DNA of 64,000 bases, from positions 3,267,575 through 3,331,574 of the forward strand of contig CM119264.1 of assembly GCA_051294375.1 (NCBI GenBank), given 5' to 3'. Positions 14,109 to 27,720 of the stretch are shown one piece after another. The notes under the pieces were generated by a model. The model was not told the origin of the DNA, made no database searches, and was given only the letters and a program-made list of their open reading frames with translations. Numbering within the stretch: position 1 is the first letter of the stretch; the number at the start of each line of letters is the position of its first letter. The DNA is from Paraspadella gotoi. Lineage: Eukaryota > Chaetognatha. Both the position numbers and the translations under genes were made by a program.

Positions 14109-14305
14109 CCCGCGCGTGTGACACGCGACAAAACAGTTACTGAGTTTTGATAATAATTTTTTTTTGTCAAAAAGATTAGAATTTAGGCTTTTTGGAACGG
14201 TGAACTTTTTTAGGGAAAATTTTCGCCGGTGAAAATCTCACTTTTCTTAATTTGTCATCTGAGTTGTCCGCTTCAATATCTTAATTGTATTGTGTGTATT
14301 GTATA

Positions 14306-14396
<91 letters not shown>

Positions 14397-14686
14397 GAAT
14401 AATGTTTTGAAATCCGTTTTTCTATCTATTTTAATAAAACCATTTTAAAATTAAATCAGTTACTTTGCCCAGTTGATCACATCTGCGTAGTTTACCTTAA
14501 AACGACCCTCAAACTTCCCCCAGTCCAAACTGTAAATCCTCAACAGACAAGATCTATCGGTGAAGTTATCCCAATTTTATTTTCTGGATGACCCTACAAG
14601 CGTCGGCTTATTTGTCATCTTTTAAAAAAAAGGAGGAAGAGAATTCTCGAACTCATCAACAAGTTCAAAGCCAATCATTACTCATT

Positions 14687-14733
<47 letters not shown>

Positions 14734-15497
14734 TCGATCATTTTTCGTTCCGATGCACTCAAGTTTCAAGTTTCAGGTTAAAGATCGAATTTTAACATTT
14801 TTCAAATCTCAAAATTTGAATTAAATAAAAAAAAAAGTCATTTCCGATTTCGTGTCTAAGGGTCGAATTCCTTGAATGCACTTATTTTGTGATATCTGAC
14901 ATTGTCACAGTTGATGTGAGAGTTATTTCTTTCGTCGTTGTCCTTTCCTCAGATGTAGGTTCTCACTCAAAAAGTCAGTGGTGTACCTTCGATTAGACGA
15001 TATGTATATATTTTTTCTGTCTCTCCTTGTTTAGCATACAGACATAGACAATTTGACATGGTAACTACTAATTAGTTTTTACTTTTTTGATAATTTCCTT
15101 CACGAAATCCTTAGTTTCACATTTAAAGTCTTTCGATCACCGGATTTTGTGAAAAATGGACGCGATTAAATCGAGAAAAAAAGAACAACAACAACAACAA
15201 CAACAACAAAAAATAGATATAAATTTCACTCGACTTCTAACCTGAAGAGAGGAAAATAATGATAACTTTTAACTAGGCACTTTGATACTATAAATGCAAT
15301 CATTGGTCAATATCCGATGTTCAATAGGATTACGATTAGTTCTAACTGTTAAAAAAATTCTTTATTTAATACATATATATCTTAAATTAAGGGTTGAAGG
15401 TCAACCGAGATTCACTCCGCCCCCGAAACAAATGAATTAAAGCAGTAAAAAATATTTTTGAGCTGTCGTCTTCATTTGATTGTTTGATTGATTGACA

Positions 15498-15498
<1 letters not shown>
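14109..15498. other. Intergenic sequence with (TTA)n, (TCG)n and (ACA)n
   Basis: (TTA)n at 14309-14396, (TCG)n at 14689-14731 and (AAC)n at 15184-15212 sit in AT-rich sequence with no recognised gene. Confidence 0.8.
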
Positions 15499-15556
<58 letters not shown>

Positions 15557-15568
15557 TTCGTCTTGCTG

Positions 15569-15611
<43 letters not shown>

Positions 15612-15635
15612 CTCTCTCTCTCTCTTTTTTTTCTG

Positions 15636-15670
<35 letters not shown>

Positions 15671-15686
15671 CTCTCTTCTCTCTCTC

Positions 15687-15725
<39 letters not shown>

Positions 15726-15747
15726 CTTTCTATCTCTCTCTTCTCTG

Positions 15748-15778
<31 letters not shown>

Positions 15779-15785
15779 CTCGTCT
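15499..15785. repeat. Interrupted (CT)n tract
   Basis: Nearly 290 bp of CT with short interruptions; the serine/leucine open frames here are repeat translations. Confidence 0.95.
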
Positions 15786-17212
<1,427 letters not shown>

Positions 17213-17214
<2 letters not shown>

Positions 17215-18094
17215 CCGCATCGTTATCGACTAATAAATTCTTTCGTAATGAATCAATAGTCCCGACTTGTCCTTCGCCGTCGCGCCTTTTCCCTCTCAAA
17301 TTTCTCAGCCTTTTACTTACCTCAATAAAAAAATCTAACGACTCATTAACTTACCTTCGAAAAAAAAAGACGCTTTCGTTTAGACGAAAAACCAGAGATT
17401 AATTGAGATGGGAAACTTTAAATCACTTCAATTAAACGAGGTTATTACAAAATCAGGTTCATTATCTAACATTTCTTTATCCTTACACTTTAATTTTGTA
17501 AAAATAAATAATATTCATTATTCTAATTGGACTAAAGTTTATTTTAAGTGAATAAACAAAAAAATTTCGAATCAAATTTGGGGAGAAAGAATAAAGATTT
17601 ATCCGATTATAATTTAAGTACAAATTGCCCCAAGAATGTCCTAAACAAATAATTATTTCAAATGTCAGTTATCATAAAACTGAGACATCACTTTTTTTAA
17701 AGTTCACTTCCTTTAATGTTTCTTTCTTCCCCCATCACTTTTTACGTCCTACATCATTACTACATCATTCCTACAGCTCATTCACAATTGCATTGTTACT
17801 GTGTTGAATTTTCACATTTTGAGCATAATAAATCAATCAAATCAAATCATTATCACATTATTGTATTCGTATCCTTAGCTTTTTATTTATAACATTTTTC
17901 TCCTCTGAATTAATAAAAACATGTCTCCAAAAACATTAACTAATTTTTACCCGATCTTTAACCGATCCACCTCCATTTCTTACCATCTCTTCCCCCTTTT
18001 TCTCTTCCATCTTTAACCAAGACTAACCAACTCCACATTCTTCTCCCTCATCAATTGAACCGGAAACACGAAATTCCTTTGGATTTTTTTTTGG
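17213..18094. other. Unique AT-rich sequence
   Basis: No gene or repeat family is recognised. The end (17810-17850) has aataaatcaatcaaatcaaa, which could be a retroelement tail. Confidence 0.45.
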
Positions 18095-18141
18095 AGAGAG
18101 AGAGAGAGAGANNNNNNNNNNGAGAGAGAGAGAGAGAGAGA
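18095..18141. repeat. (GA)n tract interrupted by a 10-N gap
   Basis: GA dinucleotides flank ten N at 18112-18121; the gap probably stands for unresolved repeat length. Confidence 0.95.
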
Positions 18142-19087
18142 TAACCAGACCAGCTGTTCAGTTCATTTGTATCCAAACAAAGGTTCGAAAAGATATTTCT
18201 TAATTTCACTTGTAAAGTTGACATAATTCTGTAGACCACAAAGGAAGAGTTTTAGGATTTGCATTTTTCGATTAGATTTAAAAAAAATTAAACAAATGAT
18301 TAATGATTAAGTTTTTTAATCTTTTTAATTTTTTCTCTTTCCAAGTATCAACGAAAGTTCTGCATTTTCAAATTCCCTCTTTTGTTTTCTACTTTTTTTT
18401 AGGTTTAAATTGAAAAGAAAATTCTCCTAAATTAAAACTTATACAGATTTTTTTATTCATTAATCAAACAGAGAGCTTTAAACTCGGTGATTTTTGAATG
18501 ATACTAGTCTGATATTTATTACCTATCAAACTCATACTAATACATCTTAGACTAAGATTGAATCGAATCCAATTACTTCGTTACAGCAATAAACTTTGTT
18601 TTTGATTTCGCTTCTTCCCAGAATCTTGGATGTTGTCATTTGTATTTTTTACACGCTACGCTACGCTACGCCGAAACCGACGATTGATTGATAGATTGAT
18701 CCATTAATTGATTAATTTGATGATTGATTGAACAATTTTTGACTCACGAAAAAAAATTTTTGATTGATTGATTGACTTGATCGAAGTTCATTTTTTCCGA
18801 CTCATCATTGTGTCTATTCATTGAGGTCGTCGTCGTCGTCATCGTCGTCGTCGTCGTCGTCGTACCTCCCCTTCAAACTTCCTTCTTTCCTCCCATCCTC
18901 TTTCTTTCTAATTCCGCTCATGAGTTGGAATCTCTTAATTTTAATCTCTCAAACATTTATCTCGCCATCTTTTTTATCACTTTTCCTTTTTTAATGACTT
19001 TTTCTCAGTATTTTCCTTTTTTTTAATTCATCAGAGAGAGAGAGATGAGAGAGAAGATATGAGAGAGAAGAGAAGAGAAGGAGAGAG

Positions 19088-19124
<37 letters not shown>

Positions 19125-19522
19125 TTTGTTATCATGGTTTCATCATCGTTTTATCTAATTTTTTTTATCACAACGAAACGCTACGACGTCGACCAAACGT
19201 CGTAAAGATTTTTCCTTCTTTTTTATTTTATTTTATTTTTGTATTATTTTGTCCGTAAAGTTTGATTTTGTTTACTTTTTCGGCAGGCCAAATTCGTGAT
19301 TTCCCGAGAGAGAGAGAGAAGAGAGAAGAGAGAGAGAGAGAGAGAGAGATAAGAGAGAAGAAGAGAGAAGATGAGAGAGAGAGAGAGAGAGATAGAGGAG
19401 AGAGGCTAGATGTGATCCCCCTTTTTCTTGTTCCCCGTCGTCGTTACGAAAAATTGGGTATCACTGTATCAAAATTGGGTGTCCTGCGATGGTATCTACG
19501 CAGAGAATGGATTATCAATTGG
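18142..19522. other. Intergenic sequence with (CGCTA)n, (TCG)n and (GA)n
   Basis: A short cgcta repeat at 18655-18672, ttgattga-rich sequence at 18680-18775, (TCG)n at 18826-18863 and GA tracts at 19033-19125 and 19304-19405. No gene recognised. Confidence 0.7.
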
Positions 19523-19624
19523 CTTGTCTCTCTTGGCTTCTCCGTCTTTTCTTCTGATTGACCAATCAGAGAGCTTGTCTCTCTTGGCTTCTCCGTCTTT
19601 TCTTCTGATTGACCAATCAGAGAG
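19523..19624. repeat. Two tandem 51-bp units
   Basis: 19523-19573 and 19574-19624 are essentially identical. Each ends in the inverted motif ctgattgaccaatcag, which holds a CCAAT sequence on both strands. Confidence 0.93.
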
Positions 19625-20568
19625 GAGGCTTCCCTCAGGAAACCGACGGCAGAGAAACGAGAGATGGAACTGGATCACTCTTCAACTTACCTTCAAGAAA
19701 CAAACATCAAACTCCTTATGAACTATTTGTATGTTAATTATCATCATCCCAACGTGTTCTTATGTCAAGACTGCAATAGTAATTAATTAATTTTACATAT
19801 TTATTAATTTATTTAACAAAATGACCTTTTTTTTCAATCATCTCTTTTTTTAATACGAAACGAAAAAATTTGATCGACGTCACACACAAAACTTTTCCAC
19901 ACACAAAACGTGTGTCACCGCAGTTTCTTTCATTTCCTTTCGTTTCCTCCGTTTGTTGACTCGTCGTCGTTTTCGTCGTCGTCGTCGTCGTCATCGTCGT
20001 CAAAGGTCGATAATCCTTTCCAACCAAGTGAATTCTTTAAATCTTTCTTTTCGCTTTTATCCTTTCCTCTTTCGTTAATTTACAATTGAATGATTGAGAA
20101 TTTGAATTCCTCGCTAAAAGTTGGTATGTAAGTAAATATAATTTATTTCTAAAAATTCTTTCATAAAAAAAGCAAAAATTATATTGTATTTTTAACTTTC
20201 AGTTTAGAATTGTAGTTTTTTATCAATTTTAACCTACCTAATAATATAATCTTTACATAAGATTTATCTTTTTATTAATAACGTATAATAAATATTTTAA
20301 AATTTTGATAATTTATATGGATAGTACTATGTATAAAATAAGCTGACCGGTATACTTTATTAGTAAAAAAAGAAAAGAAAAATAAACTTTGTAGATTAGT
20401 ATTCACCAATAGTACATTGTACAACACATAATTGCCTAAAGTTTATTTCAAACTTTCACTTCACTCTAGTCCACAACGACAACAACAACAACAACAACAA
20501 CGACGAGGACGATGACATTATTTTTTCTTAGATAAGAATGAAACTAAACGTTTAAGCCTTATAAGAGA
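19625..20568. other. Intergenic sequence with (TCG)n and (ACA)n
   Basis: (TCG)n at 19972-20000 and (CAA)n at 20477-20502 in otherwise AT-rich sequence. Nothing coding is recognised. Confidence 0.55.
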
Positions 20569-20716
20569 ATTAACAGGTCGATGACACCAGCCATTGATTA
20601 ATGATAAATGATCAATGATTAATAAGATAATTATTAGGTCGATGACCCCAGCCATTGATTAATGATTAATGATTAATAAGAGAATTAACAGTTCGAAGAC
20701 ACCAGCCATTGATAAC
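20569..20716. repeat. Three degenerate tandem units of 55-65 bp
   Basis: Each unit carries ggtcgatgac(a/c)ccagccattg followed by a variable number of attaatgat motifs; the third is truncated. Confidence 0.85.
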
Positions 20717-20762
20717 CCAGCCATTTTTCCGATAATTGTTGTAGATTGAGAAAGTTAAGAGG

Positions 20763-20960
20763 GACGCCCACTTTCGAACCAAGTGACGCTCGGCATCGCG
20801 GCGTCTCCGCTTGGTGGCGTGGTGGCGTTGAGGCGCCAGGAACGACCCTCGACGAATAAAGAACGAGGGCACTCGCCTGGGTAAACCGAGCACGACGACT
20901 GCGACGACGATGTAGAAGACGACGACAACGACGACGACGAAATGAGCGCGAATTTCGTTC
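20763..20960 (-). CDS. Possible exon on minus strand, product not recognised
   Basis: The minus-strand acceptor cgtttctattccag ends at 20961. The sequence after it is GC-rich and open in two frames when joined to the candidate exon at 21457-21548. One frame reads NEIRAHF followed by a valine-rich, membrane-like stretch made by (GTC)n, then a basic tail. The other reads serine-rich sequence followed by CSVYPGECPRSLFVEG and continues to a stop near 20757. Neither frame matches a family I know. Confidence 0.22.
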
Positions 20961-21025
20961 CTGGAATAGAAACGAGTTGTCGTTGTTGAAAGTAATAGGG
21001 ACGACGTGACCCTAAGACGAAAATC

Positions 21026-21026
<1 letters not shown>

Positions 21027-21093
<67 letters not shown>
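21027..21093. repeat. (GAT)n microsatellite
   Basis: About 22 uninterrupted GAT units, inside the proposed minus-strand intron. Confidence 0.97.
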
Positions 21094-21094
<1 letters not shown>

Positions 21095-21209
21095 GCGATA
21101 AGGATGATAACGACTGATCTTACCATTATATCGATAACGATTAACTTTTATTTTAAAAAGCTTTTACAGTGGAAATGTAGAGTGTATAGCTTTAGAGAGA
21201 AAGAGATAT

Positions 21210-21283
<74 letters not shown>

Positions 21284-21812
21284 CGAGAGAGAGCGAGAGA
21301 CGTTATGGACGTATCTAATCGAACCTTTGCCATAAAAAAAGGTTGAAAGAGAAAAAACAGACGAAGAGAAAACGAAAAGTAATGAAAGGTTTTTCCCCCC
21401 CCTCTTCCGCCCCCCTCGCTTGGGAGCTGCTGCAGACTAAGAGGTCAACGACTTACCGCAGCACCTCCTCTTGCTCCGCACCGCTGCGCTGCAGGACCAG
21501 GCGACGTCCGGTGGCAGCAGCTTTTTCCCTGCGGCGAAAGCGGAGTTCCTCGTAAAAAGTGAAAATTTTCTTTTCCGTCGCAAAAAAGGAAAAAAGTTCG
21601 ATGGACTTTAAGACGTCGACGTCGTCGTTGTTGTCGTCGTCGTCGTTGTTGTTGTTGTTGTCGTCGTCGTTGTTGTTGTCGTCGTCGTCGTCGTCACCGC
21701 CGTGGGAAGGAGGTTATCCAATCGGTGAAGGAATTTCGATCGATCTACATTTGTCGTTTCCTTTTGGCCTCAAAGGAAAAAATAAGGAATCTGTTGTTAT
21801 CTTTTTATTTTT

Positions 21813-21892
<80 letters not shown>

Positions 21893-22740
21893 TCAACATC
21901 TCCCCTTCATTTAAACTACATCGTCACTTCTCCTCTTTTTTGCGATATATACATATATACTTTAATATATAAGTGACAATAACTCTCCTTATTCCCTTTC
22001 CTTTCCTTTCCTTTCCTTTCCTTTCCTTTCCTTTCCTTTCCTTTCCTTTCTTTTCTTTCCTTTCCTTCCCTTTTCTTCGTTCCTCTATGATTTCTTACAT
22101 TTTTTTAAAATCCTGTTTCTTAATATTTTATCTCCACCTTGTTTTTTAGGATATATAATATAATATTATATAATATATATTTTTTTCTTCTTTTCCTTTT
22201 CAAATATCTTTGATTCATTTTCCTCACGACGACTCTCCCCGAATTCACCAACTCAGATCTCATTTTCCCTCTCACCCTTCTTTTTTTTTCTTTCTCTCCA
22301 CTCTCTCCTTATCCCATCTTTACTCTCTCTTTCTCTTACTGTTGCTCCTGCCTCCAGTCTTTATGTGACCTTGTTCCGTACCGGTCCTCACAGCCGCTTT
22401 TTCCTCTCTTCGCCCTGCACGTCTTCCTTCTCCTCTCTCCATATATCGCCTGCTCTCTCCTTCTCATCTCTCCTCCCTTCTACTCTCTACCTTCCTCTCT
22501 CTTTCCCTTCTATGCCGCCCTCCCCCTTCTTCTCTCTTCCCTTCTCCTCTCTCCCCTTTCTCCTATCTTCCCTTCTTCTCTCTCCCTTTCACTCTCTCCC
22601 CTTCTTCTCTCTTCCCTTCTCCTCTCTCTTTTCTCCTATCTTCCCTTCTACTCTCTCCCTTCTTCTCTCTTCCCTTCTAGTGGCGCGCCCTCCCGCCTTC
22701 GGGCCCTTCTCCTCCACCGATTTTCCGCTATTTTTTTTTT
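21210..22740. repeat. Simple-repeat cluster and pyrimidine-rich sequence
   Basis: (GA)n at 21210-21300, TCG/TTG repeats at 21612-21695, (TTTC)n at 21810-21893, (CTTTC)n at 21994-22050, and pyrimidine-rich sequence with ctctctcccttcttctctct-type repeats at 22260-22680. Apart from the candidate exon at 21457-21548, nothing coding is seen. Confidence 0.85.
21457..21548 (-). CDS. Possible exon on minus strand, product not recognised
   Basis: A 92-bp GC-rich island in AT-rich DNA, with an acceptor-like sequence (ctttttacgag) at its start and a strong donor (CTGCG|gtaagt) at its end on the minus strand. One frame gives ELRFRRREKAAATGRRLVLQ and ends EEVLR. Splicing to 20960 is phase-compatible. No domain is recognised. 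Confidence 0.28.
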
Positions 22741-22877
22741 GTGAAAGGAAATTTTCTTCCTGAGAAAAAAAAACTTGGTAAATCTATCTTCGATAATTCA
22801 GCTCCTTTCTTTTTTAAGCGTGGATAAATACGAAAAATAATTAGAAAAATAAAAGAAAAACAACATCGGTTCATCCA

Positions 22878-23065
22878 ATGTGTTGCGCCGCAGAGACTTT
22901 ATTTTCACGTATATTTTTTTTTTACATGACATGACCTGACATTAGGCGACATGACATGACTACACGTCTACAATAACTTTCTTTTTTTTAGACACGCACT
23001 GCATCGGAATTCTATCTTTTATTCTTTATAGTTTAATGATTTCCTGAAGGCGGCGCTTGAAGTCC
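22878..23065 (-). repeat. Dispersed repeat, inverted copy of 743-935
   Basis: gtgttgcgccgcagagactt at the left and tttcctgaaggcggcgct at the right match the reverse complement of 743-935, with a diverged middle containing tacatgacatgacctgac. Confidence 0.6.
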
Positions 23066-23218
23066 CTGAGATTTGAGTTTTTTTTCTGTCCTAACAAATG
23101 AGCAACCACCTACGTATAGGCAAATTATATGACCTACCGACTGACGGACCTACCGAAAAGTGACTCATAGAATTGCACCGCGAGTACTCGCGGCGCAACG
23201 AAAAAGGGAAAAAATAAC

Positions 23219-23352
23219 GAATCGATGCCTCGGGAGATGTGAGGGGGAGAGGAAGGGAGAGGGAGAGGGGAGAAAGAGGGGGGAGAGAGGGGGGGCGCCT
23301 CATTTTTCTTCCTTTTATTTTCTTTTATAAAACATTGAACCTTTTTTTCTTT

Positions 23353-23383
<31 letters not shown>

Positions 23384-23620
23384 ACGGCGGGGTCGCGAAG
23401 AACTGTTTGAGTTTCTTTTTCCCTTCATTTTTTATTATTAAATGTTATTTAATCATTTTCTTTTTTGGTACATTTAACGACTCCTTCTTTTTCAGTCTCT
23501 CTCTCTCTTTGTCTCTCTCTTTATCCCTCTGTCTGTCTCTCTCTCTCTCTTTCACCTCTACCGTTCATCTCCATACCACAGACTATTTAGTTGAACCTTG
23601 AGCCGTCGCCTTTCCTTCCG

Positions 23621-23710
<90 letters not shown>
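23219..23710. repeat. G-rich tract, (TCG)n and (CT)n
   Basis: A ggggaga-rich tract at 23240-23295, (TCG)n at 23354-23382 and a long (CT)n at 23625-23708. No gene recognised. Confidence 0.85.
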
Positions 23711-23711
<1 letters not shown>

Positions 23712-24488
23712 AAACAGAAATATTTTTACGGGAAATTTTTTTTCTTTTTATTTGATTTCTTTTTTTTTTGTTGTGAATGTTTATCTTCGTATTGAATTTC
23801 TGGGTTCGAATCCTGGATGCGTCGCCCGACATTTTAAATCTGCGAACATCGACAAAGTTTGATAAAACTTAATATAAGCATAATTATCTTTTTTCTTTAT
23901 AAATGATTTCATTCAGTTAATGACTTTTTTTGGTTGAAATATCAATTGTCAAATTTCATTTGGCCTTGTTAAATGGTTTCCAAGTTAAATAGAATCATAG
24001 ATGGAAACAAAACTGGACTCAGCTGATTCTTTGTTTTCAAATCGAATTGATCTTTTGTTTCGTAAAACAAAAGGTATAACAAATAGCGTTTGTAAGTTTA
24101 TAGAGTATCTGTGGATGCCTTATCTCGAATTCACACATGTACCTCAGCAATCAGACTGTTTAAAGCCTTTTCACGACCACAATAACAGTCTTTTTCATTA
24201 TATGTTTTTTTCTAGTTAAACTTATAGAAAATAAAAATATCAGCTTTTAAAAAAAATTCAAAAGAACAATGGTCTGGCAAGTGCTTGTTCCCTTACTAAA
24301 ACTTGAAGTATATTAATGATAATTTTTCCCTTTTTTTTAAATTCTTCACTAACTAATAAATATATAATAAATTAAAATATTTAGCTTAAATTTTTTTTCA
24401 AAATAAGTTGTATTAATCCTTTCTTTTGTTGTTTGTTGAGATTAATTAAAAACGAAAATTTTCGTGGAACAACAATAAAGTTTTTATT
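23711..24488. other. AT-rich sequence upstream of the ribozyme
   Basis: No reverse transcriptase or other coding sequence is recognised. A 72-codon frame at 24001-24219 has no recognisable domain and I do not call it. Confidence 0.45.
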
Positions 24489-24540
24489 AACTTTGGACAT
24501 GTTTCGGCTCACAACTCAAGCCTTCATCAGCTTAAAAGTT
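24489..24540 (-). ncRNA. Type I hammerhead ribozyme, Penelope-like element family
   Basis: On the minus strand the sequence contains the conserved CUGAUGA (24530-24524), a stem II GGCU...AGCC, GAAA, a minimal stem III made by ACAUGU, then GUC with predicted cleavage after 24496. Stem I pairs AACUUU (24540-24535) with AAAGUU (24494-24489), with a G-C pair at the core and a UAA bulge. The very short palindromic stem III is the form reported in Penelope-like retroelements, where the RNA cleaves mostly as a dimer. No Penelope reading frame is recognised nearby, so this may be a solo terminal fragment. Confidence 0.85.
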
Positions 24541-24814
24541 TAAAATTGAAATATCCTAAAGGAGGGGGAGAAAGTTGCAAAGAAAGCTACTGTAAGGCAA
24601 GCACACCAGTTGTTATGATGTAAAGTATTATATATTTGTCATATGGAGTTATAAACGTCAGAGAGTCGGAGAGTTATAACAACTCTTTTCATTTCACTTC
24701 CATTTGAAATTCGTGTACATCTGAACTATGAAGGAAAATTACGCAATAAGCATCATTTGAAAAAATCCGAGTGAAATTTGAGAAAAACCTTTTGCGTCGA
24801 GGAAACGAATTCAC
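24541..24814. other. Unique AT-rich sequence
   Basis: It may be the remainder of the element carrying the ribozyme; no boundary or target-site duplication is identified. Confidence 0.35.
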
Positions 24815-25757
24815 TTGTGATCTGCCCACGATCATTAGCGGTAATTAATCAATTAGTTAAAATATTAATTAATAAGACATTAATTAATTCATTAATTAAT
24901 TAATTAATTAGTTAATTGTTTGCACGAACTTGTTTGTTTTTTAGGTCTGTTCGTCAGGTCACTGAGCACGACGACGACGATGGCGACGACGACGATAACA
25001 TCGACGATGATTAATTGAATGATTGATTGATTAATTAATTACTTAATTAATCAATTGAAATATTATTTAATGAATTATTTTATTGATTGATAAATCAATT
25101 GATTGATTAATTTAATGATATATTGATTGATTTATTAATTAATTAATTAGTTAATTGGTTGATAAAATGATTAATTAATTAATTAATTAATTAATTACTT
25201 AATTAATCAATTGAAATATTATTTATTAATTAATTAATTAATTAATTAATTAATTAATTAATTAATTAATTAATTAATTAATTAATTAATTAATTAATTA
25301 ATTAATCAATTTTTCATTCAATTAATCAATAAATTGATTTATCAATCAATAAAATAATTCAATATCGCTGACATTTACATTTGATATAAAAAGAAAAAAA
25401 TCATAATCAAATAGTGAAACAAGTTTTTGTTTTTTATATTTAAACTCATTTCCAATCGGATGATTCGATCGAAACTTGATTTCCTGCTTAATCACACACT
25501 TCTATGCCCGCACACTCAAAATTTCAAGTTAATCGCCCCATCCACTAACGAGTAATTGGCGTTCAAAGCTAAGGAGGGTCGAACGGACGGAAGGACGAAT
25601 ATACGGATGGACTGAAATCATTTTTTTAAACAACTTTTTATGATTAGATGTTTTGAGATGATATTAGTGACTTACCGACAAGATAATGGGTGGCGACCGA
25701 CAGACTGACAAAGTGAATTATAGAACCGGAATCTGCTGTGAAGCAGAGCCGGCTAAA
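24815..25757 (+). mobile_element. Helentron-like non-autonomous element, long copy
   Basis: It starts near tgatctgcccacgatcatta, has ACG repeats at 24968-24995 and long AATT arrays at 25180-25305, and ends at a hairpin, 25726-25752 (CCGGAATCTGCT...AGCAGAGCCGG), followed by CTAAAAAA. Relative to the copy at 56268, the stem changes T to C on one arm and A to G on the other, which preserves pairing. Confidence 0.6.
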
Positions 25758-25994
25758 AAAGTAAACAGAGGAGGAAAACATCGGATTTTTTTGTTCTCAA
25801 TGTGACATTTCGATTTCGAAGGAGCGGAAACAGTTTTTTCTTTAAGTTGACGGGTTCACGAATGACTCACGAATTGGTGAAAGGTGATTTGTGAATGGTG
25901 AGTCGAGGTCCTTTTTGAACTCGTGACTGAGAGATTCCATTTTGGAATTCTTCGAACTTTCACTCTCGTTCACCATTTGTTCCAATCCTGGTTT

Positions 25995-26125
<131 letters not shown>

Positions 26126-26857
26126 TGTGTCATTTTTTCTCGATATTTTCTCCCATTTTCTATTTTTTATTCTCACATTTTTCACTCAAAATTTTTGGGT
26201 TTTTTTTTCACACTTTCCCGTGAAGTGAGTCACTTTGTACTTGAAAACGACGCGGATCTGTTTTGAATCTTCGCGCCTTTTCACACACGACGAACCTCAG
26301 TGATTTCACTATTTCTACTTACATTCTTTTTCAATCCTTCCCCCTGTCTTTCAGTTCTTCCACATCATTTTTCAGTTCTTGACTTTCTTTTTCAGTCCTT
26401 CACCTTCCCTTTGAGTTTATCACATTTACTTTCATTCCTTCACCTTCTCTTTCAAATCTTAATCTTCTCTTTCAGTCCTTCACCTCACCTTTGGGTTTAT
26501 CACCTTCTCTTTCAATCATATTTTTTTAGTTCCTACACATTCTATATCATTCTTTCCCCTTTTTTTTTATTCCTTCACACTCTCTTTCAATCCTTCCTTC
26601 ATTTTTCAATTCCTTGTCTTTCACTATTTCTTCTCCCGTCTCCTTCACAATTCAACCCTTCCTCTTTCCTCTCTTCTCAGTCTCGAGTCTCGCCTGCAAA
26701 TCCAAAAACCACGCATCGGGTCACACAACTATCTCTCCCACTCTTCACATGCACTAAGTAAGCCATCGTTCTCGTCTCTTCCAGTCTCTCTCTCTCACTC
26801 CTTTCTCTTTGTCTCTCTCTTCTCGTTCTCTCTCTCTCATCTTCTCTCTCTCATCTC

Positions 26858-26898
<41 letters not shown>

Positions 26899-27144
26899 TT
26901 GCACCTCACTATGCCTCGCAAACATATGAATTTGTTTATACAGATTTAAAAAAAAGAATTTTAAACGAAAACAACTGTGGGTCTGAGGTTTTATATAAAC
27001 TATTCAATGATTGAAACTTATTTGAGGTTAGTAGTGCGTCCATAGTTTGATCTATCGCCAATCAAAGTTTCTTTTAGCTTCGTCCTCTACACACTCTCGC
27101 TATCGTCGTGGGTGATATTCGCTTCCTCCGTCAGACATACTTAA
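26126..27144. other. Pyrimidine-rich sequence with degenerate repeats and (CT)n
   Basis: 26300-26640 repeats the phrase ttcagtccttcaccttctct with variation (period about 40-45 bp). (CT)n at 26785-26894. No gene recognised. Confidence 0.65.
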
Positions 27145-27430
27145 AAAAAAGACAAAAAAGACTAATAGACTAATAGACTATTAGACTATTAGACCAAAAG
27201 ACTAAAAACACTAAAAACACTAAAAACACTAAAAACACTAAAAACACTAAAAACACTAAAAAGACAAAAAGACAAAAAGACAAAAAGACAAAAAAGACAA
27301 AGACTAAAAGACTATTAGACTAATAGACCAAAAGACTAAAAAGACTAAAAAGACAAAAAGACTAAAAAGACAAAAAGACTAAACGACTAAAAGACTAATA
27401 GACTAAAATACTTAAAAGATAAAAAAGACA
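27145..27430. repeat. Minisatellite 5' of CATSPER4 (ACTAAAAAC / GACAAAAA / GACTATTA units)
   Basis: Arrays of 8-10 bp units that switch motif: actaaaaac at 27196-27260, gacaaaaa at 27260-27300, mixed gactaaaa units afterwards. The array ends about 30 bp before the proposed CATSPER4 start codon. Confidence 0.9.
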
Positions 27431-27456
27431 AGATATTTCAAGGCTCTCGTTCCATC

Positions 27457-27573
27457 ATGGGTCCCAAACGAGCGTCAGTCGGTGGCGGCGGACCGAATCT
27501 GACGGCGGGGAACGACCAAGGCGACCTACGTTGGCGGAGTTCCGAACCACAAGCCAGCTCCGCCTGTTGGCAG
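27457..27573 (+). CDS. CATSPER4: CATSPER4 exon 1 (proposed start exon)
   Basis: An ATG at 27457 opens 39 codons (MGPKRASVGGGGPNL...) in a GC-rich island, unlike the AT-rich surroundings. The donor is either CAG|gtcacg at 27574 or ACG|gtagta at 27580; both keep phase 0 and join in frame to exon 2. The frame closes shortly afterwards if unspliced. The N-terminus of CatSper subunits is poorly conserved, so this exon rests on frame, phase and composition only. Confidence 0.5.
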
Positions 27574-27689
27574 GTCACGGTAGTAGATCGTAGAGGAGAG
27601 CAGAGAGAATGAGAGATGACGAGAGACGAGACGATGGAGGATGATCCGAGAGAGAGAACGCTGAGAGAAGAGAGAGAGCAGAGAAAAAA

Positions 27690-27720
<31 letters not shown>

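Noticed and set aside
23790-23830. tRNA-like T arm (gggttcgaatcctgg)
   Set aside because: It fits a B box and T arm, but no matching acceptor stem, D arm or anticodon arm is found upstream; at most a SINE fragment.
24001-24219. 72-codon frame near the hammerhead ribozyme
   Set aside because: It was considered as a Penelope remnant, but no reverse transcriptase or GIY-YIG motif is visible.
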